DNA of 34,974 bases from Actinomycetota bacterium (lineage in GTDB: Bacteria > Actinomycetota > Aquicultoria > CAJVYJ01 > JAUVQD01): positions 1-34,974 of the forward strand of contig JAUXSL010000124.1 of assembly GCA_030679975.1 (NCBI GenBank). The letters are read 5' to 3'. Shown piece by piece: positions 1-10,464 of the stretch (positions are counted from its first letter, which is position 1; every line of letters begins with the position of its first letter). Position numbers and translations under genes: made by a program. Under the pieces are notes generated by a model that had not been told where the DNA came from, made no database searches, and saw nothing but the letters and a program-made list of their open reading frames with translations.

Positions 1-92
1 TGGGGAACGACTATCTCAGCTTCAGCATAGACAAAAAGTGCATTTGGGTCGCTGAGCAGCACATTCGTGTCTATTACTACGATTGTTTTCAT
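1..92 (-). CDS. PhoH-like / PIN-domain protein, N-terminal fragment (runs off window)
   Basis: Reverse-strand translation from ATG at 92: MKTIVVIDTNVLLSDPNALFVYAEAEIVVP..., a PIN-domain start as in PhoH2/YlaK-type proteins. Confidence 0.7.
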   Translation of the reverse strand, partial: MKTIVVIDTNVLLSDPNALFVYAEAEIVVP

Positions 93-160
93 GCTGTTTT
101 CAACTCACCGAGTATTATAAAGGTTTTACGATGATATGTAGAGGCGCGGCCCCAACGACG

Positions 161-535
161 CTACAGGCCGGCGTTTAACGGCAGGTCGACCTGGCCTCGT
201 GCGGAAAGATACGGCTTCAAGCTCTCTATCCGGTGCGCCACCCAGGTTGTCTTAGACGGAATCTCGATAGATACCCGCACAGCGGTTTGCGTTATTTGGA
301 ACCCGGTCAAAACAGCCCCGCTTTGCTCGGCTTTTATCTGAGCGGCCCTCAATGCCTGCTCCTGGGAATGGCTGAACAACTTGTAGTTGCGCAACGCTTC
401 TTCCGCCACGCGCTGAGTTTCGTCGCCTATGCGATAGTAGGTCATGATAACGCTGCCGCCGTCGTTGACCAGGGTGGCGGCGATCATGGCGGCGATGATT
501 ATTTTCACCCAAAAGCTAAAGAAGTCGGATCTCAT
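161..535 (-). CDS. Hypothetical membrane-anchored protein
   Basis: 124 aa ORF with N-terminal hydrophobic segment; start overlaps the stop of the upstream ORF (532-535). Confidence 0.65.
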   Translation of the reverse strand: MRSDFFSFWVKIIIAAMIAATLVNDGGSVIMTYYRIGDETQRVAEEALRNYKLFSHSQEQALRAAQIKAEQSGAVLTGFQITQTAVRVSIEIPSKTTWVAHRIESLKPYLSARGQVDLPLNAGL

Positions 536-2505
536 GCGCGTCTCCCTCTTTTAAAGATCAACGTCGTGACCCCCATTATCGATAAAGTAGTTATGGCAAC
601 CACCAAGTATCTAAGCATATTACTAACTCTTACCTCGATATTTCGGCTGGCTATAGTTCGCGTACCGACAAGAACCGTCACCTTCAATTTTGACAAACCC
701 ACGAACCCGGCGGTGATATCGTAAGAAATCAGATTCTCCTTGGGCATCAACGTGACCTCTTCCTTTTTATCGTCGGAAAACACAAAGTTCTTACCGGCTA
801 AATGGACGCGGGCTTTTATCGGGTAGCCGGCGCGGTTGACTATGGCCACCGGAATCTTCCCATTCTTTGTTGAAAAGGTGATCTTCGATGGCGGGACCAA
901 TTCAAGCTTAGAAAATTCCGAGTCGATCGTGCGGTGAATGTTGTCGGCGTAGATTTTGCCCATCGGCGGGATCTGAGGATCGTTCCCGAGCCAATAATCG
1001 ATCGACTCGCTGACGTATAATTGATGCTCAAGCTGTCGTCGCAGCTCATTAGAGGAAGAGACCCCGGCAGTGAAATCGAGCAGGTCCCGGCGGCTGCGCT
1101 CCACACTATTCTTATAGGCCCGGCTCGCGCTCGCCGGCGCTTTACCGGTGGCAAGGTTAGCCGGTGATTTTGGTTGATCCATAAGCGATGCCAGGGTAAC
1201 GGTCTTAGCCCATGGAATCCGCGCCAGGGCTTGGTAAACCTGGCGAAGTAAGTCCGGGCTGGGTAGAGAGTGGGCTTCGTCGGGGGCGATAGTCACGACT
1301 TTATCGGCATCCCCAGCCAGCAGGCGTTGCGCCAGTAAAGCGGTCAATTCCTGGCCGGCTTTTTCCGGAGAAGCGATGTGGAGCCAACCCGTTATTTCAG
1401 GATCGCTTTGCAGAATCGTTAAATGGCGGCGGCCCAGCTTAAAATCGAGCGGCGGCAGTGGTTTCGCGACCGCGACGCCGGCATTGGGGGCGGTTGAGCG
1501 GGCCACCGCATATTTGACGTTGCTTTTGACGAGCCACGGCGCCGATCGCTTATCAAGCATAAGGCCGGGCAAGTACAGTCCGGGCAAGGGACTGTCAAGC
1601 GCTAATATTTTTTTGCTGGCGGTTCCGGCTGCCTGGAGCTGACCGAGGGCGTCACTTTCCCACCCCAGAGCCGCCAGGGTCGGCAGGGGAGATTGGCCGT
1701 AGGGCGATGTCAGTATCTCAGCCTGCCCGCCGGCGACGATTTTTTTCAGGGACTCCAGCCAATTCCCGGCGTCTTGCGCCGACTCGCCGTCACGCGCCAC
1801 TACTTTGGATGACCGGCCTTCATGCCAAGTGTACCCGGCGGCCATTGAGGATAGTTGCTCAAGCAAAACAGGGCTGACGGCTAAATTGGCTTTTACGGTC
1901 GGTAACTCGCCGAGAGCCGACAGTTGTTGGCTTAAAAGGCCTTGATTCTCGGGCCTATTCGCGACGAGACCGGCCAAGGCGTTGTCAAAAAAAGTCCCGT
2001 CCGGCAGTCGCCGCTCCGGTTGATGGAGATTCCAGACGACCGCGACCGGCATCTGCCGATCTTTCGGCCCGAGCACGACCAAATAAGACCGGTCGACGAC
2101 CGTTTCGCGGCCGGCCAGGGTAAGGCTTAGTTCCGCCGGATAGACGCCTTCGTTAAGCTTGAGCGTTTGGAGACTCCGGGATAGGCTGACGCTTGTAGTG
2201 CCCGGCAAGATGGTTGTGAACCAACTTTGATGGATTACAGGCGGGCCGGGGTTGCCAAAGGCTTTACTGAGAGCGGTCCCCGGTCCCGCGGCCGGGAAAA
2301 CAGAGAGAGTCAGGCGATTGTATCGAAGGTTCACCGCTGACGCGTTTGTTATGGTCGCCGTGGCCGTGAAGGTCTCGCTCGGGCCGTAGAAGTTCTTGTC
2401 AAAAACCAGCTTCACTGTCGGAATGGGCTGTGCCGGAGCCGGGGTGGGCTGGATAACTAAAGCAGCCAGAAGTATTACCAAAAGCATTCGCAAATAAGTG
2501 TTCAC
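532..2505 (-). CDS. Secreted/membrane-anchored GH57-like protein
   Basis: 657 aa; signal peptide, central segment VVWNLHQPERRLPDGTFFDN.. resembling the GH57 N-terminal region, C-terminal TM helix followed by RGRRA. Confidence 0.6.
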   Translation of the reverse strand: MNTYLRMLLVILLAALVIQPTPAPAQPIPTVKLVFDKNFYGPSETFTATATITNASAVNLRYNRLTLSVFPAAGPGTALSKAFGNPGPPVIHQSWFTTILPGTTSVSLSRSLQTLKLNEGVYPAELSLTLAGRETVVDRSYLVVLGPKDRQMPVAVVWNLHQPERRLPDGTFFDNALAGLVANRPENQGLLSQQLSALGELPTVKANLAVSPVLLEQLSSMAAGYTWHEGRSSKVVARDGESAQDAGNWLESLKKIVAGGQAEILTSPYGQSPLPTLAALGWESDALGQLQAAGTASKKILALDSPLPGLYLPGLMLDKRSAPWLVKSNVKYAVARSTAPNAGVAVAKPLPPLDFKLGRRHLTILQSDPEITGWLHIASPEKAGQELTALLAQRLLAGDADKVVTIAPDEAHSLPSPDLLRQVYQALARIPWAKTVTLASLMDQPKSPANLATGKAPASASRAYKNSVERSRRDLLDFTAGVSSSNELRRQLEHQLYVSESIDYWLGNDPQIPPMGKIYADNIHRTIDSEFSKLELVPPSKITFSTKNGKIPVAIVNRAGYPIKARVHLAGKNFVFSDDKKEEVTLMPKENLISYDITAGFVGLSKLKVTVLVGTRTIASRNIEVRVSNMLRYLVVAITTLSIMGVTTLIFKRGRRA

Positions 2506-2687
2506 ATTGCCTCCGAGCAGAACAACTGGTCTCTATTATAGGATAACCGCCGGTCAGTACAACTTTTCAAAAGGCGCTCCCCGCTGTAGGTCGAATCATC
2601 CCGACCGGCGATGGATGTGCGTTTAGGCTAGCGCTTTTTTGTTTTTTATTTATAATTGGATGGAATCTTTAAGCAAGGAGAACTTCA

Positions 2688-5045
2688 GTGGCGGATATCA
2701 GCGGTAAGGAAGTGGTCAGTGTCCCGGACATCTTACCCTTAATCCCATTAAGGGATCTAATCATATTCCCCAATCTCGTCGTGCCGCTTTTTGTCGGCCG
2801 CGACCGCTCGATCAAGGCGCTCGAGGACGCGATGCGCACAGACCACATAGTGGCTCTCGTAGCCCAAAAAGAAGCGGAGACACAGGACCCGGCATCGAAA
2901 GATCTCTATGAAATCGGGTCGGCCGCGACGGTAATGCAGGAGCTGAAATTGCCCGACGGGACGGCAAAAGCCCTTGTCGAGGGGATCGTTCGGATAAAGA
3001 TAGAGGAATTCGTCCAGATCGACCCATTCTTTAAAGTACGGGTATCCGTGGTCGAAGAGCCGATCAAAAAAACCATTGAAACAGAGGCCCTGATGCGCAA
3101 CCTGGTGGCGCAGTTCGAGCAAACGGCGAGGCTTGGCAAGCCGATTCCGCAAGAAGTCCTCTTAGCGTCGATGAATATCGAGGAACCCGGCCGCTTGGCC
3201 GACTTTATCGCTTTTCATTTGAATCTGCGCACGGACGAAAAACAACGGATACTGGAAGCTGTCAGCGCGGACTCGCGCCTTGAATTGGTCGGATCTTATC
3301 TTGGAAAAGAGCTTGAAATCCTGGAGATAGGCAGCCGCATCCAGTCACGCGTTAAAGAGCAGATGACCAAGACCCAGCGTGAGTACTTTTTGCGCGAGCA
3401 GATGAAAGCTATCCAAAAAGAGTTGGGGGTTATGGATGAGCAGCAGGCGGAAGTCGAGGAGCTGCGGACCAAAATAAAAGAAGCCGAAATGCCGGAAGAA
3501 GTAGAGGAAAAGGCCTTAAAAGAACTTGGCCGCCTCGAAAAAATGCCGGCGGCGGCGGCTGAAACGGCGGTTATCAGGACTTATCTGGACTGGTTGATCG
3601 GGGTGCCGTGGAAAAAAGAGACTGAAGAGAAACTCAACATCAAGGAAGCGCAACAGATATTGGACGAAGATCATTACGGTCTGGAAAAGGTAAAAGAAAG
3701 AGTCCTTGAATATTTAGCTGTTCATACTCTGACTGGAAAGATGCGCGGGCCGATCCTTTGTTTTGTGGGGCCGCCCGGCACGGGCAAGACATCGATAGGC
3801 AAGTCGATCGCCAGGTCTTTGAACCGCAAATTCATCCGCGTCTCACTTGGGGGCATCAGGGACGAAGCCGAGATACGGGGTCACCGGCGCACGTATGTCG
3901 GCGCCCTGCCGGGCCGCATCGTCCAGTCGATAGTGCGGGTGGATGCTCGCAACCCTGTCTTCATGATGGATGAGGTGGACAAGGTCGGCATGGATTTCCG
4001 GGGAGATCCGACCTCGGCTTTGCTTGAGGTCCTCGATCCTGAACAGAACAATGCTTTTAGCGACCACTATCTTGAAGTGCCGCTCGATCTTTCCGATGTT
4101 ATGTTTATCACAACGGCCAATCTGCTCGATCCTATCCCGCCGGCGTTGAAAGACAGAATGGAAGTGATCCACTTTGCCGGCTACACGGAAGAAGAGAAAA
4201 TAAAGATAGCTCAGCAATACCTGGTGCCCAAGCAAACAAAAGCGCACGGCTTGAAAGAAAGGCATCTGGTTATCTCGCCGGACGGCCTGCAAAAGATCAT
4301 TCGCGAGCACACGCGTGAAGCAGGGGTGCGAGGTCTTGAACGCAAGATAGCCGCTATCTGCCGGCAGGTGGCCCGGCGTATAGTCGAGGGCAAGACCAAG
4401 AGCGTAAAAGCCACCGCCAATAACATCCATCGGTTTTTGGGGCCGACCCAATTCCGTTATGGGATGGCTGAAGAAGAAGACCAAGTCGGTGTCGCCACCG
4501 GCTTGGCCTGGACCGAAGTCGGCGGCGATGTCATGTCGGTCGAGGCTACGGTTTTAACCGGCAAAGGCGATCTCTTACTGACGGGCCGGCTTGGCGACGT
4601 AATGAAAGAATCCGCTCAGGCAGGGGTAAGCTATATCCGCTCCCGCGCCGAGCAACTGGGGATACCTGACGATTTTAATAAGCACTTCGATATCCACATA
4701 CACGTGCCTGGAGGGGCCATACCCAAGGACGGCCCCTCAGCCGGTATCACCATGGCTATCGCGTTGATCTCGGCGCTGACCAAGCAACCGGTGCATCGCG
4801 CTGTCGCGATGACCGGAGAAATAACTTTGCGCGGTCGGGTTCTGGCGATAGGCGGTCTTAAAGAAAAAGTTTTAGCGGCCCATCGCGCCGGAATAAAGGA
4901 AGTCATTATGCCCAGGGACAATGAGAAAGACCTTGAGCTTGTGGCGAAAAACGTTAGAAGCGAACTTAAATTCGTTTTCGTCGACCATATGGATGAAGTG
5001 GTGGCCGCGGCGCTCAAGCCGCCGCGGCGCTTGAAGAAGAAGTAA
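2688..5045 (+). CDS. lon: ATP-dependent Lon protease
   Basis: 785 aa; Walker [22 protein letters not shown] catalytic Ser motif; GTG start after AAGGAG. Confidence 0.97.
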   Translation: MADISGKEVVSVPDILPLIPLRDLIIFPNLVVPLFVGRDRSIKALEDAMRTDHIVALVAQKEAETQDPASKDLYEIGSAATVMQELKLPDGTAKALVEGIVRIKIEEFVQIDPFFKVRVSVVEEPIKKTIETEALMRNLVAQFEQTARLGKPIPQEVLLASMNIEEPGRLADFIAFHLNLRTDEKQRILEAVSADSRLELVGSYLGKELEILEIGSRIQSRVKEQMTKTQREYFLREQMKAIQKELGVMDEQQAEVEELRTKIKEAEMPEEVEEKALKELGRLEKMPAAAAETAVIRTYLDWLIGVPWKKETEEKLNIKEAQQILDEDHYGLEKVKERVLEYLAVHTLTGKMRGPILCFVGPPGTGKTSIGKSIARSLNRKFIRVSLGGIRDEAEIRGHRRTYVGALPGRIVQSIVRVDARNPVFMMDEVDKVGMDFRGDPTSALLEVLDPEQNNAFSDHYLEVPLDLSDVMFITTANLLDPIPPALKDRMEVIHFAGYTEEEKIKIAQQYLVPKQTKAHGLKERHLVISPDGLQKIIREHTREAGVRGLERKIAAICRQVARRIVEGKTKSVKATANNIHRFLGPTQFRYGMAEEEDQVGVATGLAWTEVGGDVMSVEATVLTGKGDLLLTGRLGDVMKESAQAGVSYIRSRAEQLGIPDDFNKHFDIHIHVPGGAIPKDGPSAGITMAIALISALTKQPVHRAVAMTGEITLRGRVLAIGGLKEKVLAAHRAGIKEVIMPRDNEKDLELVAKNVRSELKFVFVDHMDEVVAAALKPPRRLKKK

Positions 5046-5092
5046 AAAGCCTTCGTTTTCCCCGACTAAGACATTGGGTAATTATCTCTACT

Positions 5093-5311
5093 ATGAAGCC
5101 CGTGATCGATCAAGACCTATGCCTAGGTGACGGTATCTGCGAGGATATCTGTCCCGAAGTGTTCGAACTTCGGGAAGACGGTCTGGCGCATGTTATTGAT
5201 GCCCGGCCCGGTGAAGGTCTGTGGGTCAGAGTTGAAAAGGCGTCGGTCGAATGCCCGACCGACGCCATTTATTTAGAGGAGTACGGCCCCGAGGAAGAGG
5301 CCGCTGCTTGA
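5093..5311 (+). CDS. Small ferredoxin with Asp replacing the second cluster Cys
   Basis: CLGDGICEDICP ... CP motif. Confidence 0.88.
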   Translation: MKPVIDQDLCLGDGICEDICPEVFELREDGLAHVIDARPGEGLWVRVEKASVECPTDAIYLEEYGPEEEAAA

Positions 5312-5480
5312 GATACGCGGCCGAAAACTCCGTCTGCGGCGTTTTCCTCGCCCTCGGTTCGGTCACGTAATCACACATACGCTCCCTCGCCTCGGACTTG
5401 CACCCCACAAGACCAAGTCCGTCTTGCGGGGACCCCGCGTTCGTCAGCCTTGCATCCGGGGCTTTGGGCCGCGTTTCTCA
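5312..5480. repeat. Dispersed imperfect-palindrome intergenic element, copy A (with nested insertion)
   Basis: ACGCGGCCGAAAA...CGTTTTCCTCG..GTCACGTA..TACGCTCC.TCGC..CAGCCTTGCATC...TTTGGGCCGCGTTT; same order of blocks as copy at 31142-31265. Confidence 0.65.
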
Positions 5481-5494
5481 TTCACTTACCTGTC

Positions 5495-5686
5495 TTATTC
5501 CTCGACGGTTATCGCTGAAGTCGGGCATTCCTCGACGGCTTCTTCTACTTTATCAAAGAGGCTGTCGTCAGGGTCTTCTTCGATGACATATGCCAGGCCG
5601 TCGTCTCTTAATTCAAAGACTTCAGGGCAAATCTCCTCGCAGATGCCATCCCCTATGCATTCATCGTGATTGATTTTTGGCTTCAT
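5495..5686 (-). CDS. Small ferredoxin, paralogous to 5093-5311
   Basis: 63 aa, CIGDGICEEICP ... CP; closely similar N-terminal half to the convergent ferredoxin. Confidence 0.9.
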   Translation of the reverse strand: MKPKINHDECIGDGICEEICPEVFELRDDGLAYVIEEDPDDSLFDKVEEAVEECPTSAITVEE

Positions 5687-5890
5687 ATTTGTACTTCCCT
5701 CCCGAATCCGCGGCGCCTTCTACTTAAGTCTTGGGCACTGATTTCCGCATTATATGGTAATGTTTTAAAAAAAACCAGAAGTAATTCCGGGAATCTTCTC
5801 GGCAAGAAGCAAAAGAGTTAAACTTAAGATAAGCTGAGACTCCTATTGTCCGGCAGGTATGGTGGGAGCGGACTAAAAAAAGGGGGGCAG

Positions 5891-6301
5891 ATGAACGAAG
5901 AGTCTAATGTTTCCAGCCACATCTATGGCGGCCTGGCCACGATCATGAGATTACTGGTCGTTGCTTCAATCGCCGTGGGGATTTTGCTTCTGGCGCGAAT
6001 TATCTTGCTCTTCTTCGAGTCGCTTAAAACCGTCCCCGGGTACGAACAAGTAGTGGCGATAACCGGTTCTTTCATCGGGCCGCTCAAGAGCGTTGCTCCG
6101 GTCAAAACGCCATACGAAGGCATTTTCGACATTGCCGCTACCGGCGCTCTTCTCGTCGCGTTGGTGCTGGAATTTGTTTTTCAGAGCGTCCAGAACTATC
6201 TGGAGAAGCAATCCGTTCGGGCTGGTACCGCTCGCCCCGCAGGCACATCGACCGCCGCGTCCGGCATGCCTAAGATCGAAGATGACTTAGTGAAGAAATA
6301 G
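5891..6301 (+). CDS. YggT-like membrane protein
   Basis: Two hydrophobic segments flanking a polar loop, YggT-like layout; ATG at 5891 preferred over the 5846 start (GGGGGG run upstream). Confidence 0.55.
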   Translation: MNEESNVSSHIYGGLATIMRLLVVASIAVGILLLARIILLFFESLKTVPGYEQVVAITGSFIGPLKSVAPVKTPYEGIFDIAATGALLVALVLEFVFQSVQNYLEKQSVRAGTARPAGTSTAASGMPKIEDDLVKK

Positions 6302-6311
6302 GAAAGTTTCT

Positions 6312-7589
6312 ATGCCTAAGTATCAATTTGATAAGTGGACAGACCTATACGCAAATCGAACCGGCAGGCTGAAGTCCTCAGCCATCCGTGATCTCCTGAG
6401 CGTCACCCAGCGCAGCGATATAATATCGCTGGCAGGCGGCACGCCCTACACCCGCGACTTTAAGCTTGAGAAGATAGTTTCGGCCACGACCGCCTGTATG
6501 TTGAACCAAGGTAATGACGCTCTGCAATACGGCGGTTCCGAGGGGCATGTCGGGCTCAAGAAACATATAGTGAAGATGATGAGCGCCGACGGCATCAATG
6601 TGGACACGGAGGATTTCATCGTTACGGGCGGCTCGCAGCAAGCTCTCGACTTGATAGGAAAAATATTTATCGACCCCGGCGACGTAATTCTGGTTGAGGC
6701 GCCCAGCTATCTCGGAGCCCTGGATGCCTTTACCTGTTACGAACCGAAGGTGGTCAGTATCCCGCTTGATGAGGACGGCGTGCGCGTCGATGAACTTGAA
6801 GCCCGATTGCGGGAGCTGGCCGCGGCCGGTATCAAGCCAAAGTTTATGTATCTTGTTCCTAATTTCCATAACCCGGCCGGCGTTACTCTCAGCGCCGAGC
6901 GACGCCGCCGGCTTATCGAGCTCTCGCGTGAGTTCGGGCTTCTGTTGGTGGAAGACAACCCGTATGGGCGTCTGCGCTTTGAGGGGGAGGACATCCCGTC
7001 GTTGCGGGCCCTGGATGAACATGTGATCTATTTAAGCACTTTTTCCAAGATATTTTCTCCGGGCATCAGGTTGGGCTGGATAATGGCGCCTCACCCGATA
7101 TTGGAGAAGATAATCTTCGCCAAGCAATCAGCCGATCTGTGCTCGAGTTCTTTTACGCAGCGGGTCGTTGAGGAGTTTCTCAACGAAAATGAGCTCGACC
7201 CTTACTTGAACCAGTTGGTTAAGACATATAGAAGCCGCCGCGACGCGATGTTGGCGGCGCTGGACGAGTTCTTTCCTCCGGAGGCCACATGGAGCCGGCC
7301 CCGGGGGGGCTTTTTTGTCTGGGCTCGGTTGCCGGAATTTATTGACACCACTGAAATGCTGGCTGAAGCGATAGGCCAAAAGGTCGCTTACGTACCGGGC
7401 CGGGCGTTCTTTGCCGACGGCAGCGGGGCGAATTTTATGCGGCTGGCATTCTGCTACCCGAGTGAAGAAGATATTCACGAAGGCATTAAGCGGCTTGCGG
7501 GCGTTGTAAAAGACCAGATTTCTCTTTACCATTCAGTCGCCGGCCTCTTGCGTGCGCCGGCACAGACAGAAGAAAAGGCGGGTAATTGA
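6312..7589 (+). CDS. PLP-dependent aminotransferase (class I/II, LysN/MocR-like)
   Basis: GGSQQALDL, NFHNPAG, EDNPYGRLR, STFSKIFSPGIRLGW motifs. Confidence 0.92.
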   Translation: MPKYQFDKWTDLYANRTGRLKSSAIRDLLSVTQRSDIISLAGGTPYTRDFKLEKIVSATTACMLNQGNDALQYGGSEGHVGLKKHIVKMMSADGINVDTEDFIVTGGSQQALDLIGKIFIDPGDVILVEAPSYLGALDAFTCYEPKVVSIPLDEDGVRVDELEARLRELAAAGIKPKFMYLVPNFHNPAGVTLSAERRRRLIELSREFGLLLVEDNPYGRLRFEGEDIPSLRALDEHVIYLSTFSKIFSPGIRLGWIMAPHPILEKIIFAKQSADLCSSSFTQRVVEEFLNENELDPYLNQLVKTYRSRRDAMLAALDEFFPPEATWSRPRGGFFVWARLPEFIDTTEMLAEAIGQKVAYVPGRAFFADGSGANFMRLAFCYPSEEDIHEGIKRLAGVVKDQISLYHSVAGLLRAPAQTEEKAGN

Positions 7590-7590
7590 C

Positions 7591-8532
7591 ATGGCGGCTA
7601 AAATTGCGGTCCTCATGGGTGGGCGTTCGCTGGAGCGCGAGGTTTCCCTGAAAAGCGGCCATCGCGTCTGCGAGGCCCTGGCGGCAAAAGGTTATGATTT
7701 TATCTCTTTTGATGTCGACGAGCAGTTGGTCGACAATCTCATGGTCGCCGCACCTGATGTCGTCTATATCGCGCTGCACGGCAAATATGGTGAAGACGGC
7801 ACGGTACAAGGGTTGTTGGAACTCTTGGGCCTACCCTATACCGGTCCCGGCGTCTATGCCAATATTGCCAGTTTCGATAAAGTCCTGGCCAAAGAGATAT
7901 TTGTCCGCCATGATATCCCCACCCCGCCCTGGTTGACCTTAAGCGCCGACTCTTTTAAAGAGATGGGGGCGGCCGGCGCTCTGGACAAAGCAGTCGATCT
8001 TCTGGGCCTGCCGATCGTGGTCAAACCCGCCGGGCAGGGTTCGGCGCTGGGCATCAAAATTGTCCACAAACGAGAAGACCTACCAAAAGCTTTGATCGGA
8101 GCTTTGAGTTACGACACCAAGGTCGTTCTGGAAAAGCACATCAAGGGAACGGAATTGGCCGTTAGTATACTGGGCAACGATCCACCGCGGGCATTGCCGA
8201 TCGTCGAGATAGTCACGACCAGAGAATTTTTTGATTTTGAATCGATGTATCGCATGGGAGCGACCGAATACTTCGTGCCGGCCCGGCTTGAGCCACAGAC
8301 GGCCGCGGCTGTACAGCAGATATCGGTTGACGTGCATACATCGCTTGGTTGCCGGGATGTCTCGCGCGTGGATATTATCTTGTCCGAGGGTGTGCCATAC
8401 GTTTTGGAGCTAAATACGAGTCCCGGAATGACGGAAACCAGCCTCTTGCCGATGGCGGCCGCCGAAGCTGATATCCAGTTTGTCGATTTGGTCGACCAAC
8501 TGGTGCTGATGGCGTTGGCCCGGAAGAAATAA
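7591..8532 (+). CDS. ddl: D-alanine--D-alanine ligase
   Basis: AVLMGGRSLEREVSLKSG, ATP-grasp motifs, LELNTSPGMTETSLLP; ATG at 7591 preferred. Confidence 0.95.
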   Translation: MAAKIAVLMGGRSLEREVSLKSGHRVCEALAAKGYDFISFDVDEQLVDNLMVAAPDVVYIALHGKYGEDGTVQGLLELLGLPYTGPGVYANIASFDKVLAKEIFVRHDIPTPPWLTLSADSFKEMGAAGALDKAVDLLGLPIVVKPAGQGSALGIKIVHKREDLPKALIGALSYDTKVVLEKHIKGTELAVSILGNDPPRALPIVEIVTTREFFDFESMYRMGATEYFVPARLEPQTAAAVQQISVDVHTSLGCRDVSRVDIILSEGVPYVLELNTSPGMTETSLLPMAAAEADIQFVDLVDQLVLMALARKK

Positions 8533-8567
8533 CCACGGACGCTGGTTGTGTATAATGTTATCAGGAG

Positions 8568-8939
8568 GTGATGTCAGTGAGCGGAAGATTGTCTAGTTTT
8601 GTCTGGGGCGGATTGATAGGTCTGGCTGTAGGTGTTTTGTATGCGCCGAAGTCCGGCAAAGAAACCCGCGATGAGTTAAAAAAACGGGCCGATGAGTACT
8701 TGGAGCAAGGCTTGGAAGAATATGAGGTCCAGAAGGATAGAGTGCTTGAGGCTGTGGAGATGGGGCGCCGGAGCGCGATAGACACAAGCGAAGATCTTAA
8801 GAGCAAGATCCAGGAAACCCGGGATAAGCTAAAAGCCCAGGTGGACGCGGCGACTGAAGCGGCCAAAGAGAAGATAAACGTGGCTGCCGGCAAAGTCAGG
8901 GATGTAACTGAAACACCGGCGCCCGAAGCGCCTGAATAA
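8568..8939 (+). CDS. YtxH domain-containing protein
   Basis: GGLIGLAVGVLYAPKSGKETRDELKKRADEY; AGGAGG RBS just upstream. Confidence 0.85.
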   Translation: MMSVSGRLSSFVWGGLIGLAVGVLYAPKSGKETRDELKKRADEYLEQGLEEYEVQKDRVLEAVEMGRRSAIDTSEDLKSKIQETRDKLKAQVDAATEAAKEKINVAAGKVRDVTETPAPEAPE

Positions 8940-9556
8940 TGGGCCGCAGGTCGATTGTCCCCGTCACGCTGGAGCGGCTGCCCGCCCTGCCCGCCCCATG
9001 CGGTTGTTGCGGTTTTTGGGAAAATAGAGAGCCGGCCTCGCTGGATATTGATTTTGCCGCCGGCAACACAGATAAAAAAGACTGGTACGAAAACGTGCTG
9101 ACCCATTGGGGCTCGTGCGGTCGGCTTGTACTTGAGGCCGAGCAAGCGCTGGCTTATGCCCAGTATGCTCCGGCCGACTTCTTCCCCCAGCTTCAATACT
9201 ACGCGCTCGGCCCTGTCAGCCCTGACGCTATTTTCTTGTCCTGCCTTTTTGTGCCGGACCGATTTCGCGGGCGCGGCCTGGGCAAACTACTGGTCAATAC
9301 GGTGCAAAAGGATTTGATCAAGCGCGGTTACCGGGCCGTTGAAACATTTGCCCGCCGGGCGCCGGCTAAAAATCCATCCGGCTGGACGGAATTTTATCTG
9401 GCCAACGGCTGGCAGGTCATCAGAGAATCAAGCTTGATGTCCCTGCTCCGTCTTGATCTGCGAACCGTGGTGAGCTGGCAGATAAATTTGGATTCAGTTT
9501 TGGAGAGCCTGTCCATCCCGGTGCCGCGCCAGGCAAAAATGCCTGTTCCCGGCTAA
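8939..9556 (+). CDS. GNAT family N-acetyltransferase
   Basis: LFVPDRFRGRGLGKLLVNTVQKDLIKRGYRAVETFA acetyl-CoA binding motif. Confidence 0.85.
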   Translation: MGRRSIVPVTLERLPALPAPCGCCGFWENREPASLDIDFAAGNTDKKDWYENVLTHWGSCGRLVLEAEQALAYAQYAPADFFPQLQYYALGPVSPDAIFLSCLFVPDRFRGRGLGKLLVNTVQKDLIKRGYRAVETFARRAPAKNPSGWTEFYLANGWQVIRESSLMSLLRLDLRTVVSWQINLDSVLESLSIPVPRQAKMPVPG

Positions 9557-9596
9557 GATTGAAAAATCCGGTGCCTTCCGGTACTTTAAACTTATC

Positions 9597-10421
9597 TTGG
9601 CGAACAAATTAGGTTTTGACTTCATAGTCGACCTTTATCGTCGTTTTTCCGAAGACGCCGGTAGTTTTCTGGCGGCGACGATCTCTTATTATGCGCTCTT
9701 TTCGATATTTCCCCTGCTTTTGGTGGCTATTTCTATCGCCGGCTACGTTGTTACCTACGCGGATAAAACCGAGGTTCTCCGTTACACGAGCGGGGTTTTC
9801 CCCCAGTTCAGCAAGGAGATTGCGGCCAATATCCGCTCGATAGCGGCCAACCGTCGCTCGACCGGTCTTGTCGGCCTTGTGGTTTTGATGTGGTCGGGCG
9901 CCGCTGTTTTCGAGGCTATTGAGTTCGCGCTGAACAAGGTCTGGAAAGTGCCGGTCGGACGCCATTTTATCCTATCAAAGCTGTTATCGCTCGCCTCGGT
10001 CATCGCGGTGATCGTTTTGCTCTTGTCGACCACATTGATCTCAGTCGGGTATGAAACCTTTCAAAACTATTGGCGGGCGGTGTTCACGACGAACCCGCCG
10101 CTGGCGGCTCTGTGGCTCAGTGCCTTTTTAGGGGGACTGGTGATAACGTTTTTGGCTTTGGTCGTCATCTATTCCGTCGTGCCGAACCTGAAGCTTGGCT
10201 TGAGAGATGTCTGGCCGGGGGCCGCCTTTGCCGCCATCGCCTGGGAGGCGGCAAAGCGCCTGTTTGCTATTTATATATCCCGGGCCGCGCGATTCAATGC
10301 CGTATACGGCTCGGTCGGCGCCTTTGTCGGCCTGTTGTTCTGGCTCTACATCACCGGCGTTATCTTGGTGCTGGGGGCGGAGATTAATGCCGCGCTGGCG
10401 GGGCGAACTAAATCGCCTTGA
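9597..10421 (+). CDS. YihY/virulence factor BrkB family membrane protein
   Basis: SFLAATISYYALFSIFPLLLVAISIAGY...; TTG start. Confidence 0.9.
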   Translation: MANKLGFDFIVDLYRRFSEDAGSFLAATISYYALFSIFPLLLVAISIAGYVVTYADKTEVLRYTSGVFPQFSKEIAANIRSIAANRRSTGLVGLVVLMWSGAAVFEAIEFALNKVWKVPVGRHFILSKLLSLASVIAVIVLLLSTTLISVGYETFQNYWRAVFTTNPPLAALWLSAFLGGLVITFLALVVIYSVVPNLKLGLRDVWPGAAFAAIAWEAAKRLFAIYISRAARFNAVYGSVGAFVGLLFWLYITGVILVLGAEINAALAGRTKSP

Positions 10422-10442
10422 CAACCCATCAATAAGATAATA

Positions 10443-10464
10443 TATATTCGTATATATGAATATA
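10443..10464. promoter_or_regulatory. Operator-like dyad overlapping ArsR start (TATATTC-N8-GAATATA)
   Basis: Perfect 7-bp inverted arms at 10443-10449 and 10458-10464. Confidence 0.55.

Noticed and set aside
233-724. 163 aa + strand ORF
   Set aside because: Antisense to the 161-535 and 532-2505 genes; low-complexity translation with no domain, typical shadow ORF in GC-rich DNA.
3843-4484. 213 aa minus-strand ORF inside lon
   Set aside because: Antisense to a conserved protease; no recognisable domain or RBS.
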